The notes beneath the pieces are model-generated. The model was not told the DNA's origin. It worked only from the letters and a program-made list of their open reading frames with translations, and made no database searches. Of a stretch of DNA of 64,000 nt, positions 34,315 through 43,671 are shown piece after piece (positions within the stretch are counted from its first letter, which is position 1; each line of letters starts with the position of its first letter). Origin of the DNA: Shimwellia blattae DSM 4481 = NBRC 105725 (GTDB lineage Bacteria > Pseudomonadota > Gammaproteobacteria > Enterobacterales > Enterobacteriaceae); NCBI RefSeq assembly GCF_000262305.1, contig NC_017910.1, forward strand, positions 3,472,001-3,536,000. Direction: 5' to 3'. A program made the translations under genes and the position numbers.

Positions 34315-35075
34315 AACAGGCCCGTATCCGCTATCAGGGCGAAGATCTGAACGTCACGGTCGATAACCAGCAGCGTATCTGCCTGAAGGATGGCACCACC
34401 CTCACGGCCGATCAGGTCACCTGGCTGCCCCCGGCCAGCGGCACCATTTTTGCCCTTGGCCTTAACTATGCAGACCACGCCACCGAGCTGGAATTTAAAG
34501 CCCCGGAAGAGCCGCTTATCTTTATCAAAGCGCCGAACAGCCTCACCGGCCACCGCCAGGTATCGGTCCGCCCGGACAACGTGGAGTACATGCACTACGA
34601 GGCCGAGCTGGTGGTGGTTATCGGCAAAACTGCGCGCCATGTCAGCCAGGCCAATGCCATGGACTACGTGGCCGGTTATACGGTCTGTAATGACTACGCC
34701 ATCCGCGATTACCTGGAAAACTACTACCGCCCCAACCTGCGGGTGAAGAGCCGCGACACCCTGACCCCCATCGGCCCGTGGATAGTCGATAAAGCGGACA
34801 TTCCGGATCCGCACAATCTGACCCTGCGCACTTACGTCAACGGCGAGCTGCGCCAGCAGGGCAGCACGGCGGACCTGGTGTTTAACATACCGTTCCTGAT
34901 CGAATACCTGAGTGCGTTTATGACGCTCCAGCCCGGCGACATGATAGCCACCGGCACCCCGAAAGGGCTGTCTGACGTGGTGCCCGGAGATGAAGTCGTG
35001 GTGGAGGTTGAAGGCGTTGGCCGCCTGGTTAACCACATCATCAGCGAACAGGATTACGAGGAGAGCCTGAAATGA
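34311..35075 (+). CDS. hpaG2: HpaG2: homoprotocatechuate isomerase/decarboxylase, C-terminal subunit
   Basis: 254 residues with the second fumarylacetoacetate-hydrolase domain. The metal-binding and core motifs are complete: FALGLNYADHATELEF, IKAPNSLTGH, YEAELVVVIGK, NDYAIRDYLENYYRPNLRVKS and GTPKGLSDVVPGDEV. It is the more canonical and better conserved half, and likely carries the divalent metal. Together with HpaG1 it should form the active hetero-oligomer. It overlaps both neighbours by 4 bases. Confidence 0.94.
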   Translation: MKQARIRYQGEDLNVTVDNQQRICLKDGTTLTADQVTWLPPASGTIFALGLNYADHATELEFKAPEEPLIFIKAPNSLTGHRQVSVRPDNVEYMHYEAELVVVIGKTARHVSQANAMDYVAGYTVCNDYAIRDYLENYYRPNLRVKSRDTLTPIGPWIVDKADIPDPHNLTLRTYVNGELRQQGSTADLVFNIPFLIEYLSAFMTLQPGDMIATGTPKGLSDVVPGDEVVVEVEGVGRLVNHIISEQDYEESLK

Positions 35076-36538
35076 AAACCATCAATCACTGGATCAACGG
35101 CAAAAATGTGCCCGGCCGCGACTACTTCCAGACCACCAACCCCGCCACCGGCGAAGTGCTGGCGGATGTCGCCTCCGGTGGCGAGGCGGAAATCAACCAG
35201 GCGGTAGCCGCCGCAAAAGAGGCCTTCCCCAAATGGGCTGGTCTGCCGATGAAAGAGCGCGCCCGGCTGATGCGTAAGCTCGGTGAGCTTATCGACGAAA
35301 ACGTGCCGGACATTGCCGCCATGGAGACCGCCGACACGGGCCTGCCCATTCACCAGACCAGAAATGTGCTGATCCCGCGCGCCTCCCATAACTTTGAGTT
35401 CTTTGCCGAAGTCTGCCAGCAGATGAACGGCAAAACCTACCCGGTAGACGACAAGATGCTCAACTACACCCTGGTGCAGCCGGTGGGTGTCTGTGCGCTG
35501 GTCTCTCCGTGGAACGTGCCGTTTATGACCGCCACCTGGAAAGTGGCCCCCTGCCTGGCCCTGGGCAACACGGCCGTGCTGAAAATGTCGGAGCTCTCCC
35601 CGCTGACCGCCGACCGGCTGGGGGAGCTGGCCCTTGAAGCGGGTATTCCCGCCGGGGTGCTTAACGTAGTCCAGGGTTACGGGGCCACCGCCGGGGATGC
35701 CCTGGTGCGCCACCATGATGTGCGCGCTGTGTCCTTCACCGGGGGCACCGCCACCGGGCGGCGCATTATGCAGAACGCCGGGCTGAAAAAATACTCCATG
35801 GAGCTGGGGGGGAAATCCCCGGTTCTGGTGTTTGAAGATGCGGATATCGAGCGCGCACTGGATGCGGCCCTGTTTACTATCTTCTCCATCAACGGTGAGC
35901 GCTGCACCGCCGGTTCACGCATTTTCATCCAGCAGAGTATCTACCCGGAGTTTGTAAAACGCTTTGCCGAGCGCGCCAACCGCCTGCGGGTGGGGGATCC
36001 GACCGATCCGGCCACCCAGGTGGGGGCGCTTATCAGCCAGCAGCACTGGGACAAGGTCTCCGGCTATATCCGGATCGGTATCGAAGAGGGGGCAACCCTG
36101 CTGGCCGGTGGCCCGGACAAACCAGCGGATCTGCCGCCGCACCTGAGAAACGGCAACTTCCTGCGCCCCACGGTGCTGGCCGATGTGGACAACCGGATGC
36201 GGGTCGCCCAGGAAGAGATCTTTGGCCCGGTCGCCTGCCTGATCCCGTTCAAAGACGAAGCGGAAGGTCTGCGGCTGGCCAACGATGTGGAGTACGGTCT
36301 CGCCTCCTATATCTGGACCCAGGATGTCAGCAAAGTGCTGCGCCTGGCCCGGGGTATTGAAGCCGGTATGGTGTTCGTCAATACCCAGAACGTGCGCGAT
36401 CTGCGCCAGCCGTTTGGCGGGGTGAAAGCCTCCGGCACCGGCCGGGAAGGCGGCGAGTACAGCTTTGAGGTGTTTGCGGAGATGAAAAACGTCTGTATCT
36501 CCCTGGGGGATCACCCGATCCCGAAATGGGGCGTCTGA
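35072..36538 (+). CDS. hpaE: HpaE: 5-carboxymethyl-2-hydroxymuconate semialdehyde dehydrogenase
   Basis: 488 residues, as in E. coli. It is an aldehyde dehydrogenase: SPWNVPFMTATWKVAP with the NAD site, SFTGGTATGRRIM, catalytic Glu in MELGGKSPVLVFEDAD and catalytic Cys in NGERCTAGSRIF. It oxidises the ring-cleavage semialdehyde with NAD. The first codon overlaps the hpaG2 stop (ATGA). Confidence 0.96.
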   Translation: MKTINHWINGKNVPGRDYFQTTNPATGEVLADVASGGEAEINQAVAAAKEAFPKWAGLPMKERARLMRKLGELIDENVPDIAAMETADTGLPIHQTRNVLIPRASHNFEFFAEVCQQMNGKTYPVDDKMLNYTLVQPVGVCALVSPWNVPFMTATWKVAPCLALGNTAVLKMSELSPLTADRLGELALEAGIPAGVLNVVQGYGATAGDALVRHHDVRAVSFTGGTATGRRIMQNAGLKKYSMELGGKSPVLVFEDADIERALDAALFTIFSINGERCTAGSRIFIQQSIYPEFVKRFAERANRLRVGDPTDPATQVGALISQQHWDKVSGYIRIGIEEGATLLAGGPDKPADLPPHLRNGNFLRPTVLADVDNRMRVAQEEIFGPVACLIPFKDEAEGLRLANDVEYGLASYIWTQDVSKVLRLARGIEAGMVFVNTQNVRDLRQPFGGVKASGTGREGGEYSFEVFAEMKNVCISLGDHPIPKWGV

Positions 36539-36600
36539 CCCCACCCGCGCGTGCCGCGCGCCCTGCGGCACGTTAAGCACATTGAATGAGGGAAACACTG

Positions 36601-37458
36601 ATGGGTAAATTAGCCTTAGCCGCCAAAGTCACCCACGTACCGTCCATGTATCTGTCGGAACTGCCGGGTAAGCACCATGGCTGCCGCCAGGCCGCCATTG
36701 ATGGCCACAAAGAGATAAGCCGCCGCTGCCGCGAGCTGGGTGTCGATACGATTGTCGTGTTCGATACCCACTGGCTGGTCAACAGCGCCTACCATATCAA
36801 CTGCAACGACCACTTCCAGGGCGTCTACACCAGCCACGAACTGCCGCACTTTATTCGCGACATGGAATATGAGTATGACGGCAACCCGGTGCTGGGCAAC
36901 CTGATTGCCGAAGAGGCGATCAGCTCAGGGGTTCGCGCCCAGGCCCACGCCATCTCCACCCTCACCCTGGAGTACGGCACCCTGGTCCCGATGCGCTATA
37001 TGAACAGCGATCGCCACTTCAAAGTGGTCTCCATTTCGGCGTTTTGTACCGTACACGACTTTGCCGACAGCCGCCGGATGGGGGAAGCGGTGCGCCGGGC
37101 CATTGAAAAATACGACGGCACCGTCGCGGTGCTGGCCAGTGGCTCCCTCTCCCACCGTTTTATTGACGATCAGCGCGCCGAACAGGGCATGAACGCCTGG
37201 ACCCGGGAATTTGATGAGCAGATGGACCACCGGGTGGTCAAGCTGTGGCGCGAAGGCAAATTTGCCGAGTTCTGCCGCATGCTGCCGGAATACGCCGACT
37301 ACTGCTACGGCGAGGGCAACATGCACGACACGGTCATGCTGCTGGGGCTGATGGGCTGGGACCAGTATCAGGGCAAGGTGGAATTTATTACCGATCTGTT
37401 CCCGAGCTCCGGCACCGGTCAGGTCAACGCCGTATTCCCGTTAGCCAGAACCGCCTGA
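36601..37458 (+). CDS. hpaD: HpaD: 3,4-dihydroxyphenylacetate 2,3-dioxygenase
   Basis: 285 residues (E. coli 283). It is a class III extradiol dioxygenase (LigB-like): THVPSMYLSELPGKHHGC and FDTHWLVNSAYHIN supply iron-binding histidines, and GSLSHRF and the glutamate in YGEGNMHDTVM complete the site. It opens the homoprotocatechuate ring at the meta position. The ATG at 36601 follows GAGGGA. A 7-bp hairpin (CGTGCCG/CGGCACG, 36549-36571) lies in the gap after hpaE. Confidence 0.95.
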   Translation: MGKLALAAKVTHVPSMYLSELPGKHHGCRQAAIDGHKEISRRCRELGVDTIVVFDTHWLVNSAYHINCNDHFQGVYTSHELPHFIRDMEYEYDGNPVLGNLIAEEAISSGVRAQAHAISTLTLEYGTLVPMRYMNSDRHFKVVSISAFCTVHDFADSRRMGEAVRRAIEKYDGTVAVLASGSLSHRFIDDQRAEQGMNAWTREFDEQMDHRVVKLWREGKFAEFCRMLPEYADYCYGEGNMHDTVMLLGLMGWDQYQGKVEFITDLFPSSGTGQVNAVFPLARTA

Positions 37459-37467
37459 GGTCGCACC

Positions 37468-37848
37468 ATGCCGCATTTTTACGCTGAATGTACCGAAAAC
37501 ATCCGCCAGCAGGCAGAGCTACCGGCGCTGTTTGCCAAAGTGAACAGTGCCCTGGCAGAGACGGGGATCTTCCCGCTGGGGGGGATCCGCAGCCGGGCTA
37601 TCTGGCTCGATACCTGGCAAATGGCCGACGGTAAGCACGACTACGCCTTCGTCCATATGACCCTGAAGATCGGCAGCGGGCGCAGCCTGGAAAGCCGCCA
37701 GCAGGTAGGCGACATGCTGTTCGGGCTCATCCGCGAGCACTTCGCCGCCCTGATGGAGAGCCGCTATCTGGCCCTGTCGTTTGAAATAGAGGAACTCCAC
37801 CCGACGCTGAACTACAAGCAAAACAACGTTCACGCGCTGTTCCGTTAA
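37468..37848 (+). CDS. hpaF: HpaF: 5-carboxymethyl-2-hydroxymuconate isomerase
   Basis: 126 residues, as in E. coli. It is a member of the tautomerase superfamily: after removal of Met1 the N-terminal Pro is the catalytic base (MPHFYAECTENIR), with the arginines of IRSRAIW in the pocket. It lies 9 bp after hpaD. Confidence 0.95.
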   Translation: MPHFYAECTENIRQQAELPALFAKVNSALAETGIFPLGGIRSRAIWLDTWQMADGKHDYAFVHMTLKIGSGRSLESRQQVGDMLFGLIREHFAALMESRYLALSFEIEELHPTLNYKQNNVHALFR

Positions 37849-37868
37849 GGTCTTTCAGGTTTTATTTC

Positions 37869-37911
37869 CCCGGCAGGGCACTGCCGGGTGACCGGGCCTG
37901 CGCCGCAGGCC
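37869..37911 (+). other. Two tandem stem-loops between hpaF and hpaH
   Basis: The first stem is CCCGGCAG/CTGCCGGG (37869-37876 with 37881-37888, loop of 4). The second is GGCCTGC/GCAGGCC (37895-37901 with 37905-37911, loop of 3). They nearly fill the 99-bp gap in the middle of the operon. No T-run follows, so mRNA processing or partial attenuation is more likely than termination. Confidence 0.6.
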
Positions 37912-37947
37912 TTATCTATCATCGCCAACTGGCTACAGGAATGTCGT

Positions 37948-38751
37948 ATGTTAGCTAAAGAGATCCACGCTGAAATCGCCCTCCAGCTGCACCGGGCAGA
38001 GCAAACCCGCGAGCAGATCCCCCAGATCTCCCGGCAGTACCCGGAGATAACCATTGAAGACGCCTACGCGGTACAGCGTGAATGGGTGGCGCTGAAAATC
38101 GCCGAAGGCCGGGTACTCAAAGGCCACAAAATCGGCCTGACCTCCCGGGCGATGCAGCTTAGCTCGCAAATTACCGAGCCGGACTACGGCGCCCTGCTGG
38201 ACGATATGTTCTTTCACGACGGCAGCGACATTCCCACGGATCGCTTTATCGTGCCGCGTATTGAAGTTGAGCTGGCCTTTGTGCTGGCTAAGCCGCTGCG
38301 CGGGCCCAACTGCACCCTGTTTGATGTGTATAACGCCACCGACTACGTGATCCCGGCCCTGGAGCTTATCGACGCCCGTTGCCCGAATGTGGATCCACAG
38401 ACCGGCAAGCCGCGCAAAGTGTTCGACACCATTTCCGATAACGCCGCCAACGCCGGGGTTATCCTCGGTGGCCGCCCCATCCGCCCGGATGAGCTGGATC
38501 TGCGCTGGATCTCCGCTTTGCTGTACCGCAACGGGGTTATCGAAGAGACCGGCGTTGCCGCCGGGGTACTTAACCATCCGGCCAACGGCGTAGCCTGGCT
38601 GGCAAACAAACTGGCCCCCTATGACGTACAGCTGGAGGCCGGGCAGATAATCCTCGGAGGCTCGTTCACCCGCCCGGTGGCAGCCAGCAAAGGGGACACC
38701 TTCCACGTTGATTACGGCAACATGGGCTCCATCAGTTGCCGCTTTGTCTAG
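37948..38751 (+). CDS. hpaH: HpaH: 2-oxo-hept-4-ene-1,7-dioate hydratase
   Basis: 267 residues, as in E. coli. It adds water to the dienoate in the lower meta pathway. The hydratase/decarboxylase family blocks GHKIGLTSRAMQ, EPDYGALLDDMFF, RIEVELAFVLA (metal-binding acids) and SDNAANAGVILGG are intact. The ATG at 37948 is used on family comparison; the first 20 residues of the longer frame correspond to the hairpin region. Confidence 0.95.
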   Translation: MLAKEIHAEIALQLHRAEQTREQIPQISRQYPEITIEDAYAVQREWVALKIAEGRVLKGHKIGLTSRAMQLSSQITEPDYGALLDDMFFHDGSDIPTDRFIVPRIEVELAFVLAKPLRGPNCTLFDVYNATDYVIPALELIDARCPNVDPQTGKPRKVFDTISDNAANAGVILGGRPIRPDELDLRWISALLYRNGVIEETGVAAGVLNHPANGVAWLANKLAPYDVQLEAGQIILGGSFTRPVAASKGDTFHVDYGNMGSISCRFV

Positions 38752-38760
38752 GAGAGCACC

Positions 38761-39561
38761 ATGACACTGACCAACACCTTTAAAGCCGCCCTGAAAGCAC
38801 AACAGCCACAAATTGGCCTGTGGCTGGGGCTGAGCAGCAGCTACAGCGCCGAGCTCCTCGCCGGAACCGGTTTTGACTGGCTGCTGATAGACGGCGAGCA
38901 CGCCCCCAATAACGTCCCCAGCGTGCTGCACCAGCTCCAGGCCATTGCCCCCTACCCCAGCCAGCCGGTGGTGCGCCCTTCCTGGAATGATCCGGTGCAG
39001 ATCAAGCAACTGCTGGATGTGGGCGCCCAGAACTTACTGGTGCCGATGGTGCAAAACGCCGAACAGGCCCGCCAGGCGGTGCTGGCGACCCGCTACCCGC
39101 CTGCCGGGATCCGCGGTGTGGGCAGCGCCCTGGCCCGGGCATCACGCTGGAATCAGATCCCGGACTACCTGCACCGCGCCAATGACGAAATGTGCGTGCT
39201 GGTGCAGATAGAAACCCGGGAAGCGATGCGCAACCTGAGCAGCATTCTCGATGTGGAAGGGGTCGACGGGGTGTTTATCGGCCCGGCGGATCTCAGCGCC
39301 GATATGGGCCATGCGGGCAATCCCCACCACCCGGAAGTGAAAGCCGCCATTGAGCAGGCCATTACTCAGATCCGCGCCGCCGGTAAGGCACCGGGGATCT
39401 TAATGGCCGATCCGGTGGCTGCGCGCCGCTATCTGGAGCTGGGCGCCCTGTTTGTGGCGGTCGGTGTGGATACCACGCTGCTGTCGCGCAGCGCTCAGGC
39501 ACTGGCCGCCAGCTTTAAAGAGAACCAGCCGGCCTGTGACACGCGCCCCGGCGTCTACTGA
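38761..39561 (+). CDS. hpaI: HpaI: 4-hydroxy-2-oxoheptanedioate aldolase
   Basis: 266 residues (E. coli 262). It is a class II, metal-dependent pyruvate aldolase of the HpcH/HpaI family: DWLLIDGEHAPN, VRPSWNDP, VQIETREAM (metal Glu) and VFIGPADLSADMG (metal Asp). It splits the C7 acid to pyruvate and succinic semialdehyde, ending the pathway. It lies 9 bp after hpaH. Confidence 0.95.
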   Translation: MTLTNTFKAALKAQQPQIGLWLGLSSSYSAELLAGTGFDWLLIDGEHAPNNVPSVLHQLQAIAPYPSQPVVRPSWNDPVQIKQLLDVGAQNLLVPMVQNAEQARQAVLATRYPPAGIRGVGSALARASRWNQIPDYLHRANDEMCVLVQIETREAMRNLSSILDVEGVDGVFIGPADLSADMGHAGNPHHPEVKAAIEQAITQIRAAGKAPGILMADPVAARRYLELGALFVAVGVDTTLLSRSAQALAASFKENQPACDTRPGVY

Positions 39562-39582
39562 TACGTTCACAGGGAGAAAACC

Positions 39583-40959
39583 ATGAGCGATACCTCACCT
39601 GCGGTAGCGGGCACCCAGAACCCGGCCAGTCAGCACCTTGCGCTGACGGCTCAACAACAATCAGTGATCAGTAAACTGTTCCGCCGTCTGGTTGTGTTTT
39701 TGTTCGTGCTGTTTATTTTCTCATTCCTTGATCGCATCAATATCGGTTTTGCCGGGCTGACCATGGGCCAGGATCTGGGGCTCAGCGCCACTATGTTTGG
39801 CATGGCCACCACCCTGTTTTACGCCACCTATGTGATGTTCGGCATTCCCAGCAATATTATGCTGGGCATTGTCGGCGCCCGGCGCTGGATAGCGGTGATT
39901 ATGGTGCTCTGGGGGCTGGCCTCCACCGCCACCATGTTCGCCACCGGCCCCACCAGCCTGTACGTACTGCGTATGCTGGTCGGCATCACCGAGGCAGGCT
40001 TCCTGCCCGGTATTTTGCTCTACCTCACTTACTGGTTTCCGGCCTATTTCCGCGCCCGGGCCAATGCGCTGTTTATGATAGCCATGCCGGTGACCACCGC
40101 CCTGGGCTCGCTGGTCTCCGGGTATATTCTCTCGCTGGACGGGCTGCTCAACCTGCACGGCTGGCAGTGGCTGTTCCTGCTGGAGGGGTTTCCGTCGGTG
40201 CTCCTCGGGGTGGTTGTCTGGTTCTACCTGGTGGATTCGCCGGATAAAGCCCGCTGGCTGAGCGCAGAAGACAAACAGTGCCTGAAAGAGATGATGGCGC
40301 AGGACCGGCTGTCGCTGGTGCAGCCGGAAGGGGCCGCCAGCCACAGCGCCCTGCAAAAAGGCAGCATGTGGCGGGAAATCTTCACCCCGGTGGTGATGCT
40401 CTACACCCTGGCCTACTTCTGCCTGACCAACACCCTGAGCGCGGTGAGTATCTGGACCCCGCAGATCCTCAAGAGCTTTAACGCAGACAGCAGCAATATC
40501 ACCATCGGCCTGCTGGCGGCGATCCCGCAAGTCTGCACCATTGGCGGGATGATCTGGTGGAGCCGCCACTCCGATCGCTACCAGGAGCGCAGGCACCATA
40601 CCGCCCTGCCGTTCCTGTTTGCCGCCGCAGGCTGGATCCTCACCACCCTGAGCAGCCATGGTCTGCTGCAAATGCTGGGGATTATTATGGCCTCTGCCGG
40701 ATCGTTTAGCGCCATGGCTATCTTCTGGACAACGCCGGATCAGTCCATCAGCCTGCGGGCGCGGGCCATTGCCATTGCGGTGATTAACGCCACCGGCAAT
40801 ATCGGCTCCGCCATGAGCCCGCTGTTTGTCGGCTGGCTGAAAGACCTCACCGGCAGTTTTAACAGCGGTCTGTATCTGATGGCGGCCCTGCTGGTGGTGG
40901 GGGCCATTGTTATCTGGATGATCCCCATGCCCTCTTCCCGGCCCCGGGCAACCCCCTGA
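39583..40959 (+). CDS. hpaX: HpaX: MFS transporter for 4-hydroxyphenylacetate
   Basis: 458 residues, 12 membrane segments. It belongs to the anion:cation symporter (ACS) branch: DRINIGFAGLTMGQDLGLS in helix 1 and its loop, RMLVGITEAGFLPGILLYLTYWFP, and the WIMIPMP-like C-terminus. It imports 4-hydroxyphenylacetate by proton symport. It lies 21 bp after hpaI, behind AGGGAG. Confidence 0.93.
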   Translation: MSDTSPAVAGTQNPASQHLALTAQQQSVISKLFRRLVVFLFVLFIFSFLDRINIGFAGLTMGQDLGLSATMFGMATTLFYATYVMFGIPSNIMLGIVGARRWIAVIMVLWGLASTATMFATGPTSLYVLRMLVGITEAGFLPGILLYLTYWFPAYFRARANALFMIAMPVTTALGSLVSGYILSLDGLLNLHGWQWLFLLEGFPSVLLGVVVWFYLVDSPDKARWLSAEDKQCLKEMMAQDRLSLVQPEGAASHSALQKGSMWREIFTPVVMLYTLAYFCLTNTLSAVSIWTPQILKSFNADSSNITIGLLAAIPQVCTIGGMIWWSRHSDRYQERRHHTALPFLFAAAGWILTTLSSHGLLQMLGIIMASAGSFSAMAIFWTTPDQSISLRARAIAIAVINATGNIGSAMSPLFVGWLKDLTGSFNSGLYLMAALLVVGAIVIWMIPMPSSRPRATP

Positions 40960-41006
40960 TCTTCTGTCGCCCGGGGGATCCCGGGCCTACTATTTGCGGA
41001 GTGACC

Positions 41007-41900
41007 ATGAGCGACAGCCCGATTACCAACATTGATATTCGCAAAGAGTACGACGAGAGCCTCGGCAGCGATGATGTCCATTACCAGTCCTTCTCGCGTA
41101 TGGCGGCGTTTTTTGGCCGCGATATGCGCCCCCATCGCCACGACAGCTTCTTCCAGATGCACTTTCTCAACACCGGGCAGATTGAGCTTCAGCTTGATGA
41201 TCACCACTACTCGGTCGAAGCGCCGCTCTTCGTGCTGACACCCCCTTCGGTGCCCCACGCGTTTTTTACTGAATCCGACAGCGACGGGCACGTGCTCACG
41301 GTACATGAGGATCTTATCTGGCCCCTGCTTGAAGTGCTCTACCCCGGCACCCGGGAAGCCTTCGGCCTGCCGGGGATCTGTTTTTCCCTCGCCCACTGCC
41401 CGGAGGAGCTACTGGCGCTGGAGCACTACTGGCGGCTTATTGAGCGCGAATCCCGGGAGGAGTTTCCCGGCCGGGAAAATACCCTGAAACTGCTGGCCCA
41501 GGGGGTCTTTACCCTGCTGCTGCGCAATGTGCGCCTGGATGATCAGGCCGCCAGCGGCATGCGCGGCGAGCTGAAACTGTTCCAGCGCTTTAACCTGATG
41601 GTGGACCAGCACTTCTCCTGCCACTGGAGCGTGCCGGACTACGCCCGGGAGCTGCATATTACCGAATCCCGGCTGACGGATATCTGCCGCCGCTTTGCCA
41701 ACCGGCCCCCCAAGCGGCTGATTTTTGACCGCCAGCTCAGGGAGGCGAAACGGCTGCTGCTGTTTTCCGACTGTGCGGTGAACGATATTGCCTGGCAACT
41801 GGGGTTTAAGGATCCCGCCTATTTCGCGCGCTTCTTTAACCGCCTGGCGGGCTGCTCCCCTTCACGGTTTCGTTGCCGACAGACTGCCCCCCACGGGTGA
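41007..41900 (+). CDS. hpaA: HpaA: AraC/XylS-family activator of hpaBC
   Basis: 297 residues (E. coli 296). An N-terminal cupin-like effector domain (RPHRHDSFFQMHFLNTGQIELQL) is followed by a C-terminal double helix-turn-helix (DYARELHITESRLTDICRRF and VNDIAWQLGFKDPAYFARFF). It activates hpaBC in response to 4-hydroxyphenylacetate. The ATG at 41007 is preferred to the GTG at 41001 because GGAG (40998-41001) is correctly spaced only for the ATG. Confidence 0.94.
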   Translation: MSDSPITNIDIRKEYDESLGSDDVHYQSFSRMAAFFGRDMRPHRHDSFFQMHFLNTGQIELQLDDHHYSVEAPLFVLTPPSVPHAFFTESDSDGHVLTVHEDLIWPLLEVLYPGTREAFGLPGICFSLAHCPEELLALEHYWRLIERESREEFPGRENTLKLLAQGVFTLLLRNVRLDDQAASGMRGELKLFQRFNLMVDQHFSCHWSVPDYARELHITESRLTDICRRFANRPPKRLIFDRQLREAKRLLLFSDCAVNDIAWQLGFKDPAYFARFFNRLAGCSPSRFRCRQTAPHG

Positions 41901-42097
41901 GGTTGATCCCGATCGCAGTTTATCCACCCGGCCCCTCTGGCCGGGGAAAAGTACCCGCCGTTGACCCAAAAGTCTCTTCCGTAAAGCGCCATTGAGCGCT
42001 TCAATTGAACAACAAAAAGAAAACATTAATTTAACAACATGCGCCGCAGGCGGCTTGCCACGGTGCGCCAAATCCGAATACGTATAACGAGGTCCCT

Positions 42098-43660
42098 ATG
42101 AAACCCGAAGATTTCCGCGCTGACGCCAAACGCCCGCTGACCGGTGAAGAGTACCTGAAGAGCCTGCAGGATGGCCGCGAAATTTATATCTACGGCGAGC
42201 GGGTGAAAGATGTCACCACCCACCCGGCTTTCCGTAATGCGGCGGCCTCCGTGGGCCAGCTGTACGACGCGCTGCACAAGCCGGAATTACAGGACACCTT
42301 ATGCTGGAACACCGATACCGGCAGCGGCGGTTACACCCATAAATTTTTCCGGGTCGCAAAAAGCGCCGACGATCTGCGCCAGCAGCGCGACGCCATTGCC
42401 GAGTGGTCACGCCTGAGCTACGGCTGGATGGGGCGCACCCCGGATTACAAAGCCGCCTTTGGCTGCGCCCTGGGGGCGAACCCGGCGTTTTATGGTCAGT
42501 TTGAGCAGAACGCCCGCCACTGGTACAGCCGCATTCAGGAAACCGGCCTCTACTTTAACCACGCCATCGTCAACCCGCCTATCGACCGTCATAAACCGGC
42601 GGACGAAGTGAAAGACGTCTACATCAAGCTGGAAAAAGAGACCGACGCCGGGATCATCGTCAGCGGTGCCAAGGTGGTTGCCACCAACTCCGCCCTCACC
42701 CACTACAATATGATTGGCTTTGGCTCAGCCCAGGTGATGGGGGAAAACCCGGACTTCGCGCTGATGTTCGTGGCCCCGATGGACGCGGAAGGGGTTAAAC
42801 TTATCTCCCGCGCCTCTTATGAGCTGGTCTCCGGCGCGACCGGCTCCCCGTATGATTACCCGCTCTCCAGCCGTTTTGATGAGAACGACGCTATCCTGGT
42901 GATGGATAATGTACTGATCCCCTGGGAAAACGTGCTTATCTACCGCGATTTCGACCGCTGCCGCCGCTGGACCATGGAAGGGGGCTTTGCCCGCATGTAC
43001 CCGCTGCAGGCCTGTGTGCGTCTGGCGGTAAAACTGGACTTTATCTGCGCCCTGCTGAAGCGCTCCCTGGAGTGTACCGGCACCCTGGAGTTCCGCGGCG
43101 TGCAGGCAGATCTCGGGGAAGTGGTGGCCTGGCGCAATATGTTCTGGGCCCTGAGCGACTCCATGTGTTCTGAAGCAACCCCGTGGATCAACGGTGCCTG
43201 GCTGCCGGATCACGCGGCCCTGCAAACCTACCGCGTTATGGCCCCTATGGCTTACGCCAAGATCAAAAATATCATTGAGCGCAACGTGACCAGCGGCCTT
43301 ATTTATCTGCCGTCCAGCGCCCGGGATCTGAATAACCCGCAGATCGATCAGTACCTGGCGAAATATGTGCGCGGCTCCAACGGGATGGATCACGTTGAAC
43401 GTATCAAGATCCTCAAACTGATGTGGGATGCCATCGGCAGTGAGTTTGGCGGCCGCCACGAGCTTTACGAGATCAACTACTCCGGCAGCCAGGATGAGAT
43501 CCGCCTGCAGTGTCTGCGCCAGGCCCAGACCTCCGGCAATATGGACAAAATGATGGCAATGGTAGATCGCTGCCTGTCAGAGTACGACCAGCACGGCTGG
43601 ACAGTGCCGCACCTGCACAACAATGCGGATATTAACGTGTTAGATAAACTGCTGAAATAA
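42098..43660 (+). CDS. hpaB: HpaB: 4-hydroxyphenylacetate 3-monooxygenase, oxygenase component
   Basis: 520 residues, as in E. coli. It hydroxylates 4-hydroxyphenylacetate to 3,4-dihydroxyphenylacetate using FADH2 from HpaC. It has the acyl-CoA-dehydrogenase-like fold of two-component flavin monooxygenases, and conserved blocks such as RLSYGWMGRTPDYKAAFG, NHAIVNPPIDRHKP and GSEFGGRHELYEINYSG are intact. The 197-bp region upstream holds the HpaA-dependent promoter; I see no clear CRP site in it. Confidence 0.97.
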   Translation: MKPEDFRADAKRPLTGEEYLKSLQDGREIYIYGERVKDVTTHPAFRNAAASVGQLYDALHKPELQDTLCWNTDTGSGGYTHKFFRVAKSADDLRQQRDAIAEWSRLSYGWMGRTPDYKAAFGCALGANPAFYGQFEQNARHWYSRIQETGLYFNHAIVNPPIDRHKPADEVKDVYIKLEKETDAGIIVSGAKVVATNSALTHYNMIGFGSAQVMGENPDFALMFVAPMDAEGVKLISRASYELVSGATGSPYDYPLSSRFDENDAILVMDNVLIPWENVLIYRDFDRCRRWTMEGGFARMYPLQACVRLAVKLDFICALLKRSLECTGTLEFRGVQADLGEVVAWRNMFWALSDSMCSEATPWINGAWLPDHAALQTYRVMAPMAYAKIKNIIERNVTSGLIYLPSSARDLNNPQIDQYLAKYVRGSNGMDHVERIKILKLMWDAIGSEFGGRHELYEINYSGSQDEIRLQCLRQAQTSGNMDKMMAMVDRCLSEYDQHGWTVPHLHNNADINVLDKLLK

Positions 43661-43671
43661 CGGAGGTTGCC

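Noticed and set aside
42000..42097. CRP site in the hpaB promoter
   Set aside because: E. coli W hpaBC is reported to respond to CRP, but I found no 5-6-5 arrangement of TGTGA-like half sites here.
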